12,706 nucleotides of DNA from Proteiniphilum sp. UBA4977 (GTDB lineage Bacteria > Bacteroidota > Bacteroidia > Bacteroidales > Dysgonomonadaceae), in assembly GCA_002398565.1 (NCBI GenBank), contig DGZP01000060.1, forward strand, positions 1 to 12,706, given 5' to 3'. Below, one piece after another: positions 7,939 to 12,706 of this stretch (its first letter is position 1; the number at the start of each line of letters is the position of its first letter). The position numbers and the translations under genes were made by a program. The notes beneath the pieces were generated by a model that was not told the DNA's origin, did not search any database, and saw only the letters and a list, made by a program, of their open reading frames with translations.

Positions 7939-9319
7939 AACACTTCTTTGTATCATCCTGCTTTTTGCCGCTGCATCCCTGAATGCACAAGATGTCACCG
8001 GCAGCTGGGAAGGGATGCTGGAGATACAGTCTGCCCGTCTTCCGATCGTTTTCCACATCGAGAGGAACGATTCTCTACTGACCAGCACCATGGACAGTCC
8101 CGATCAGGGGGCCTTTGGACTACCCACCACAAGAAGTTCGTTCCGGGAGAATAAACTGGAAATTATCGCCTCAGGTTTGGGCTTGCTTTACAGAGGAACA
8201 CTGGAAAATGACACCATCACGGGCACATTCAGCCAGGGAGGTATCTCTTTTCCTCTCGTGTTACGGCGTTCCGGTAAACCGCTGCTTCAGCGTCCCCAAA
8301 CGCCGCAGGAACCACTTCCTTATATTTCGGAAGAGGTAATTATTCCGAATTCCGATAAAAGCTTTTCTCTTTCGGCCACACTTACACTGCCCGACAGTCC
8401 GGGAGTCTTTCCTGCAGTAATACTCATCGCGGGCAGCGGCCCGAACGATCGCGACGAGACACTCTATGGGCATAAACCTTTTCTTGTCATTTCCGATCAT
8501 CTCACCAGAAATGGATTTGCCGTTCTGCGGTACGACAAACGGGGCGTGGGTAAATCCACCGGCAATTTCGACAAAGCCACCCTCCGTGATTTTGCAGATG
8601 ACGTTACGATGGCACTGAACTACCTGAGGCAGAGAAAAGAGATCGACAACTTGAAAATAGGCCTGCTGGGACACAGCGAAGGAGGCATTGTGGCGCCGAT
8701 GGTAGCATCGGTAGAGAAAGAAGTCCGCATGATGGTGCTGATGGCTGCTCCGGGGATAACAGGCATTGAAGTAGTACTGGATCAAAACGAAATATCCATG
8801 CGACAACAGGCAATGGAGCCCGGGACCATCGAAAAACTGCAGATGCTCAACCGCGAAATGTTTGAAAGCCTTCTCTCGTGGGATGGTTCAGAGAATCACC
8901 GCACAGCCCTGCGCGACAAATTGCTGCATCTCTGGAATCAACTGCCAATCCTGTTAAAAATGAAAATAAACAAAGAGTCCTACCTGCGAAGTCAGTTCAA
9001 TGCGATGATCAAGCCCGGTTACCGGAGTTTTCTTGCTGTGGATCCGGCTTCTTACCTGGAGAAAGTTTCCTGTGCAGTATTGGCTGTCAACGGAGAGAAC
9101 GACCTGCAGGTGACAGCCGAAAAAAACCTCACCGCCATCAAAAAAGCTTTAGGAAAAGGGGGAAACAATTGTATGACAACAAAAGTATACCCGGGATTGA
9201 ACCATCTTTTTCAGGAGAGCACAACGGGAAGAGTTGACGAATATGCCAAAATTACGCAAACAATTTCTCCGGAAGTACTTTCCGACATCACAAACTGGCT
9301 CATAAAAGAAACAAAATAA
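7931..9319 (+). CDS. Exported alpha/beta hydrolase with an N-terminal beta-rich domain
   Basis: A 462-residue protein with a signal peptide (MNKTLLCIILLFAAASLNA, likely cleaved before Gln), so probably periplasmic. About 110 residues of beta-rich sequence follow, with a small-molecule-binding or lipocalin-like feel (GSWEGML near the start), then an alpha/beta hydrolase domain: oxyanion region IAGSGPNDRDE (about 166-176), GHSEGG with nucleophile Ser249, acid Asp391 (NGENDLQV) and His425 (GLNHLFQ). The triad is complete; substrate is unknown, with an ester or acyl/peptide bond likely. I prefer ATG 7931 over ATG 7916 because it begins directly at the signal peptide and overlaps the rlmH stop as ATGAATAA, which suggests coupling. 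No Shine-Dalgarno is visible. Confidence 0.88.
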   Translation: MNKTLLCIILLFAAASLNAQDVTGSWEGMLEIQSARLPIVFHIERNDSLLTSTMDSPDQGAFGLPTTRSSFRENKLEIIASGLGLLYRGTLENDTITGTFSQGGISFPLVLRRSGKPLLQRPQTPQEPLPYISEEVIIPNSDKSFSLSATLTLPDSPGVFPAVILIAGSGPNDRDETLYGHKPFLVISDHLTRNGFAVLRYDKRGVGKSTGNFDKATLRDFADDVTMALNYLRQRKEIDNLKIGLLGHSEGGIVAPMVASVEKEVRMMVLMAAPGITGIEVVLDQNEISMRQQAMEPGTIEKLQMLNREMFESLLSWDGSENHRTALRDKLLHLWNQLPILLKMKINKESYLRSQFNAMIKPGYRSFLAVDPASYLEKVSCAVLAVNGENDLQVTAEKNLTAIKKALGKGGNNCMTTKVYPGLNHLFQESTTGRVDEYAKITQTISPEVLSDITNWLIKETK

Positions 9320-9387
9320 AATCGGCACGGTATCCTTCAAAGATGCCATGGCGACAACTAAAAAACGTCCGGATGAATAATTATACC

Positions 9388-9395
9388 TATTTTTG
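9388..9395 (+). promoter_or_regulatory. -7 box TATTTTTG for the small membrane protein gene
   Basis: TATTTTTG matches TAnnTTTG exactly and is followed by CAGAT, a common Bacteroidota context. It lies 19 nt upstream of the ATG at 9415, so the 5' leader would be very short. A -33 TTG is not evident. Confidence 0.45.
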
Positions 9396-9414
9396 CAGAT
9401 AAACTAACATAGCA

Positions 9415-9600
9415 ATGGCAAAAAGAAAAACAATTCTTACGGTTTTGTGGGTAATCATCGCAGCAATTGTGACAGCATCGGTTACCGCCCTGATTATTTT
9501 TCCTCAGTGGAAAGGGATTTTTTTCGCGGGTATGGGTGGCTTTCTCATACTGAACATGCTGCTGTCGATGTTTTTCATCAAGAAAAACTTTAAAGACTAA
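9415..9600 (+). CDS. Small two-helix membrane protein, function unknown
   Basis: A 61-residue protein with a basic start (MAKRK), two hydrophobic spans (about 7-29 and 35-54) separated by PQWKG, and a basic end (FFIKKNFKD). I do not recognise a family. The gene has its own -7 box, a proper start and stop, and its last 4 nt overlap the end of the convergent AlkD-like gene. The hydrophobic pattern and flanking positive charges support a real inner-membrane protein with both ends inside. It is not obviously a toxin: the usual single short helix and antisense RNA arrangement is not seen. Confidence 0.7.
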   Translation: MAKRKTILTVLWVIIAAIVTASVTALIIFPQWKGIFFAGMGGFLILNMLLSMFFIKKNFKD

Positions 9601-10262
9601 TCTGTATACTCAAACTCAAAACGCAGAAGATCAATCATCTCTGATTTTGACATCTCATTGGCTCCTTCCAGTGACTCAACACTATGTAATACTTCTGCGG
9701 CATTTTCCTTCGACATCCTGCCATGATATCTCAATGCGTTCAATGCCGATTGGCGGAGTAACAACGAATCACTCTTTAAATCCTGCACGGCCTGTCGTAG
9801 TAATAACGGCTTACACACGCGATCCATGGTTTCGGAGCGGATGATGCAGAGTCTGGCAAAGAGCCAGTAACCGGTCATGCGAATCATTTCATCTTCGCTC
9901 TTGGTCCATCCGTCTACCAATTGATCGGCAAAGGGCATCTCCTGAAAAAGATTTCTACATGCCTGCTCTCTTATCTCCTGGTTGCCAATTCCAGTACCCC
10001 ACCTCTCTGCAGTTTCTATCGACATCACATCGGCAGGATAGAGCATGGTTGCCAGGATCTTCATCTCCCGCACATTCTCTTTCCAAAGGACTTCCGCCAA
10101 CGCCTTGTCAGGTCTGTATTTTTTGGAAATTTCTTTAAGTCGCGGCAAATTTACACCAAAATTCATTCGGTAATCCATCCCTTTCAACCGCATGCTGGCG
10201 GCAACCACTCCATCCATTGAGAGACGCAAGTCGGTGCGTATCTGTCGCAAAACAGTATTCAT
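9597..10262 (-). CDS. AlkD-superfamily HEAT-like protein (DNA alkylation repair family), altered active site
   Basis: A 221-residue, entirely helical, soluble protein that fits the HEAT-like DNA alkylation repair family (AlkC/AlkD superfamily) in length and pattern: PRLKEISKKY (about 40-49), ALAEVLWKENVREMKILATML (about 54-74, the helix pair typical of the family), then WTKSEDEMIRMTGYWLFARL (119-138). In B. cereus AlkD, Trp109 and catalytic Asp113 lie in a WDxxD motif. The aligned stretch here reads QEIRE (95-99), so Trp is replaced by Gln and the Asp by Glu. Base-excision activity is therefore uncertain; a DNA-binding or unrelated role is possible. I chose ATG 10262, preceded by GGAAGAAG, over an in-frame GTG at 10277. 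Confidence 0.78.
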   Translation of the reverse strand: MNTVLRQIRTDLRLSMDGVVAASMRLKGMDYRMNFGVNLPRLKEISKKYRPDKALAEVLWKENVREMKILATMLYPADVMSIETAERWGTGIGNQEIREQACRNLFQEMPFADQLVDGWTKSEDEMIRMTGYWLFARLCIIRSETMDRVCKPLLLRQAVQDLKSDSLLLRQSALNALRYHGRMSKENAAEVLHSVESLEGANEMSKSEMIDLLRFEFEYTD

Positions 10263-10290
10263 AAATTCTTCTTCCACTCTTTTTTAATAA

Positions 10291-10298
10291 CAAATTTA
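10291..10298 (-). promoter_or_regulatory. -7 box TAAATTTG for the AlkD-like gene
   Basis: On the minus strand TAAATTTG matches TAnnTTTG exactly, 28 nt before the chosen ATG at 10262. No good -33 element is seen. It is paired with a rightward box at 10342-10349 in the same short divergent intergenic region. Confidence 0.4.
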
Positions 10299-10341
10299 CG
10301 TTATTCGGACTGAATAAACTCATTTTTCGACTACTTTTCGT

Positions 10342-10349
10342 TATATTTG
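10342..10349 (+). promoter_or_regulatory. -7 box TATATTTG for pepE
   Basis: TATATTTG matches TAnnTTTG exactly and ends 24 nt before the pepE ATG. The expected transcription start is about 15-18 nt before the ATG, giving a short leader. A -33 TTG is not obvious. Confidence 0.5.
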
Positions 10350-10373
10350 TCCAATTAAACAAAAACTCTTGCG

Positions 10374-11081
10374 ATGAGACTCTTATTGATCAGTAATTCC
10401 ACCAATCCGGGAGAAGGCTATCTTGAATATCCCAAAAATTATATCAGGGATTTTCTGGGAGAAAAAGCAAAGAATGCCATTTTTATTCCCTACGCTGCAA
10501 TCATGTTTTCATATGAAGCATACGAAGAAAAAGTAAATACCCGTTTTGCCGAGATCGGACATCACGTGACCAGCCTCCACCGTTTTATCAACCCTGTGGA
10601 AGCAATCGAGAATGCCGATGCCATTGTGGTAGGAGGAGGTAACACCTGGCAACTGGTAAAAATGCTTCAGGAAAAAGGATTGATGAAGGTCATCCGCAAG
10701 AAAGTTAAAAAGGGAACCCCTTACATCGGGTGGAGTGCAGGCTCCAACATAGCATGCCCCACACTGAGGACAACAAATGACATGCCCATTGTACAACCGG
10801 AGAAATTCAAAACACTTAAACTGTTGCCCTTCCAGATAAATCCACACTATTTAGACGACAATCCGGCAAATCACGGTGGTGAAACGCGTGAGGCCCGTAT
10901 ACAGGAATTTATCGAGGTAAACAGGGAAATTTATGTGGTCGGTTTGCGTGAAGGCACCATGCTGCTACTGGAAGGGAAAGAGCTGGTACTGATGGGAAAC
11001 CGTAAAGCCCGTATTTTCAGATATGGGCAGGAACCTCTGGAATTGTCCAACGAAGACGATTTCAGTTTCCTGTTGCATTAA
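10374..11081 (+). CDS. pepE: Dipeptidase E (alpha-aspartyl dipeptidase)
   Basis: A 235-residue cytoplasmic S51 peptidase that hydrolyses dipeptides with N-terminal aspartate. The catalytic residues line up at a constant offset of one with Salmonella PepE (Ser120, His157, Glu192): Ser121 in GWSAGSN (119-125), His158 in INPHYLD (155-161) and Glu193 in GLREGT (190-195). The N-terminal IVVGGGNTWQL (84-94) is the conserved strand-loop before the nucleophile. Length is normal. Start ATG 10374 has no Shine-Dalgarno but sits behind a good -7 box. nhaA follows after 38 nt on the same strand with no promoter box visible between, so co-transcription is likely. Confidence 0.95.
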   Translation: MRLLLISNSTNPGEGYLEYPKNYIRDFLGEKAKNAIFIPYAAIMFSYEAYEEKVNTRFAEIGHHVTSLHRFINPVEAIENADAIVVGGGNTWQLVKMLQEKGLMKVIRKKVKKGTPYIGWSAGSNIACPTLRTTNDMPIVQPEKFKTLKLLPFQINPHYLDDNPANHGGETREARIQEFIEVNREIYVVGLREGTMLLLEGKELVLMGNRKARIFRYGQEPLELSNEDDFSFLLH

Positions 11082-11119
11082 TATATTATTCAAATTACTA
11101 ACACAGCTTTTTTATATCG

Positions 11120-12319
11120 ATGAGTTCAAACCGATCATCTATACAGGCATCTGTATCTATATTCAACAAGATTATTCACGACACCAGGTCTTTAGGAGTG
11201 CTTCTAATTTTATGTACAGTTGCGTCTCTGCTGCTAACCAACATTGAAGCGACGAGGGTTCCTTACACCAATTTCTGGGAAACGGTAATCCCCGGATTTC
11301 ATCAGTTGCATCTACCACACACAATTGTGCACTTTATCAATGACGCATTGATGGTACTGTTCTTTTTTTATGTGACTATTGACATTAAACGGGAAGCCAC
11401 AACCGGTGAACTCTCTTCTCCCCGGAGAATGATGTTGCCAGCAACCTCTGCATTATTCGGCGTGGCCTTTCCTGCACTTATATTCATTCTTATTACCGGA
11501 AACAATGTATACACAAGGGGTTGGGCAATACCAACGGCTACTGATATCGCCTTTACACTGGGAATAGTCAGCCTGTTGGGCAAAGCTGTTCCTCATTCAA
11601 TGAAAGTTTTTTTAACGGCACTGGCCATCATCGACGACCTGTGTGCCATTCTCATCATTGCCTTTTTTTATGGCTCCAACTTACAGTTTATATGGCTTCT
11701 GGCTGTAGCCCTGCTGGGTATGTTAATTTTCGTGGTGAATCGTAAACTGCTAAATAAAGCGGGCACCCTGCTTATGATCCTGCTGGGACTCGGCATGTGG
11801 TACAGCATGTACAGGTCTGGCATTCATGCCTCTTTCGCTGGTGTGATTCTTGCACTTTTACTTCCGGTACAAAAACTGGGCACTTTTGAGCGGAAGCTTC
11901 TTTTTCCGGTCAATTTCATCGTGATCCCCATTTTTGCATTGGCCAATACGAGTATTGTCATCTCCTCGGCTGCCATCACCGGCCTCAGCTCTCCGTTGTC
12001 CATCGGAATTATCCTGGGCCTTTTTGTCGGGAAGCCGCTTGGAATAACCGTTGCCGTCTACCTGATGACCAAATTCAGGCTCGTAAGGCTGGGTGAGAAG
12101 ATAAACTGGCTTCAATTCATTGGTATAGGCATTCTGGCAGGCATTGGATTTACGATGTCGATTTTTATATCGATTCTCGCTTTCCCGGACGACGAAATGC
12201 TGCGCGACATAGCCAAGCTCTCCGTGCTGATTGCTTCATTCCTGGCCATGATTGTAGGTTATATCTGGCTGAAAACAATCCAGGGAGTAAAAGTAAAAAA
12301 GTCAGAACCGACCAGTTGA
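11120..12319 (+). CDS. nhaA: Na+/H+ antiporter NhaA
   Basis: A 399-residue inner-membrane antiporter that exports sodium in exchange for protons. About twelve hydrophobic spans are present. Transport residues are conserved: Thr141-Asp142 in ATDIAFTLG, Asp172-Asp173 in AIIDDLCAI (E. coli Asp163/Asp164), and Lys305 in GKPLGI (E. coli Lys300); TGL-type and GIGFTMSIFI (341-350) regions are also intact. The stretch corresponding to GLEVKRE of E. coli reads TIDIKRE (86-92), so the pH-sensor Glu78 is Asp88 here, while Glu82 is kept (Glu92). The ATG at 11120 has no Shine-Dalgarno. Probably co-transcribed with pepE. A lone nhaA of this length is normal for the family. Confidence 0.95.
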   Translation: MSSNRSSIQASVSIFNKIIHDTRSLGVLLILCTVASLLLTNIEATRVPYTNFWETVIPGFHQLHLPHTIVHFINDALMVLFFFYVTIDIKREATTGELSSPRRMMLPATSALFGVAFPALIFILITGNNVYTRGWAIPTATDIAFTLGIVSLLGKAVPHSMKVFLTALAIIDDLCAILIIAFFYGSNLQFIWLLAVALLGMLIFVVNRKLLNKAGTLLMILLGLGMWYSMYRSGIHASFAGVILALLLPVQKLGTFERKLLFPVNFIVIPIFALANTSIVISSAAITGLSSPLSIGIILGLFVGKPLGITVAVYLMTKFRLVRLGEKINWLQFIGIGILAGIGFTMSIFISILAFPDDEMLRDIAKLSVLIASFLAMIVGYIWLKTIQGVKVKKSEPTS

Positions 12320-12377
12320 ATAACTTAAAATTTACATCACTAGTGTCCGGCCAATGACGACATTAACTTTAAAATAG
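12320..12377. other. Intergenic stretch after nhaA
   Basis: A/T-rich sequence between the nhaA stop and the regulator remnant, with an unusual GTGTCCGGCC stretch near 12343-12352. No hairpin with T tract, promoter box or gene is visible. An approximate repeat, TAACTTAAAAT (12321-12331) and TAACTTTAAAAT (12364-12375), is present but weak. Confidence 0.4.
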
Positions 12378-12405
12378 TTGAAAAACAGAAAAAATGATTC
12401 AACTA
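12375..12405. repeat. 8-bp inverted repeat with 15-nt spacer
   Basis: TAGTTGAA (12375-12382) is perfectly complementary to TTCAACTA (12398-12405). It sits at the 5' edge of the regulator remnant, before the part that resembles a Y_Y_Y domain. It may be a hairpin, an operator or part of a mobile-element end; the sequence alone does not decide. Confidence 0.4.
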
Positions 12406-12410
12406 CTGGT

Positions 12411-12698
12411 GTACTGAATCCTGAAGAGATTGTCTCTGATACTACACGTTGTAGCGTATTTTTTACTGATTTCAGAATTAACAACAAATTGTTGATGTCT
12501 GATGATTTTCTAAATCATATCGATATAAACTATACTCCCGAAATAAAGCTGACACATAATAATAGCCAAATTTACTTTGCTTTTTCAGCATTGGTATACA
12601 CAAAGCGAGAAAATATCAGATACGCCTATATACTGCAAGGTGTAGATCCTGATTGGATTTATGTAGGCCCGGAAGAAAGGTATATTTCATATGACTAA
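12411..12698 (+). pseudogene. Remnant of a hybrid two-component regulator (Y_Y_Y domain piece)
   Basis: About 95 codons resemble the end of the beta-propeller and the start of the Y_Y_Y domain of Bacteroidota hybrid two-component systems: NPEEI, then FFTDFRINNKLL, FAFSALVY, RYAYILQGVDPDW and GPEERYISY. In whole proteins this segment lies near residue 700-800 and is followed by TNL.PG, a membrane span and histidine kinase domains. Here the frame ends at TAA (12696-12698) right after ISYD. No ATG starts it: the only in-frame Met lies mid-domain, and the frame opens from a TTG at 12378 with no ribosome site. It therefore looks like an internal fragment broken at both ends. The bases after the stop may continue the match in another frame, but the window ends 8 nt later. 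Confidence 0.65.
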
Positions 12699-12706
12699 AA
12701 TATTTA

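Noticed and set aside
8261..8806. 181-codon minus-strand open frame opposite the hydrolase
   Set aside because: Shadow of the hydrolase coding region, which carries an intact signal peptide and catalytic triad in its own frame.
12321..12375. Approximate direct repeat TAACTT(T)AAAAT
   Set aside because: It is A/T-rich, imperfect and occurs only twice, so chance is a sufficient explanation.
1..12706. CRISPR arrays, tRNA or rRNA genes, phage or toxin-antitoxin modules
   Set aside because: No regularly spaced repeats, no tRNA- or rRNA-like sequence, and no gene pair with toxin-antitoxin features were seen; nearly all of the window is ordinary coding sequence.

Overview
The window reads as a piece of chromosome from a Bacteroidota bacterium, most likely of the order Bacteroidales. 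The evidence is the recurring TAnnTTTG (-7) promoter boxes, scarce Shine-Dalgarno sequences, a Bacteroidota-style S41 processing peptidase with a long C-terminal extension, and a fragment of a Y_Y_Y-type hybrid two-component regulator at the right end. Family or genus cannot be fixed without a search.

Layout from left to right. (1) 1-423 has no convincing complete gene. It holds a strong leftward promoter (153-184), whose gene lies beyond the left edge, and a block of A/T tracts. (2) 424-2259 (+) encodes an MsbA-like ABC exporter. It runs tail to tail, with a 3-nt gap, into a membrane-bound nucleotide-sugar 4,6-dehydratase of the CapD/WbpM/PglF type (2263-4212, -); a short hairpin spans both stop codons. 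(3) A leftward operon, nadC, then a dCMP/ComE-type deaminase, then an S41 peptidase (7255 down to 4303), is tightly packed, with nadC and the deaminase joined by TAATG. (4) Divergent from nadC is rlmH (7465-7938), overlapped by a secreted alpha/beta hydrolase gene (7931-9319), followed by a 61-residue two-helix membrane protein (9415-9600). (5) The small gene overlaps, tail to tail by 4 nt, an AlkD-superfamily HEAT-like protein (9597-10262, -) whose usual WDxxD catalytic motif reads QEIRE. (6) Divergent from that, pepE (10374-11081) and nhaA (11120-12319) run rightward. (7) 12320-12706 contains a broken piece of a hybrid two-component regulator and an 8-bp inverted repeat.

Functionally this is mostly housekeeping: envelope glycan or lipid export and sugar-nucleotide synthesis, NAD synthesis, pyrimidine deamination, periplasmic proteolysis, ribosome methylation, dipeptide hydrolysis and sodium/proton exchange. 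I found no convincing undescribed multi-gene system. The points most worth checking are the catalytic-motif substitution in the AlkD-like protein, the Glu-to-Asp change at the pH-sensor position of NhaA, the hairpin shared by two convergent stop codons, the leftward promoter with a GC-rich discriminator, and the regulator remnant at the right edge. All promoter calls are by eye from consensus boxes.
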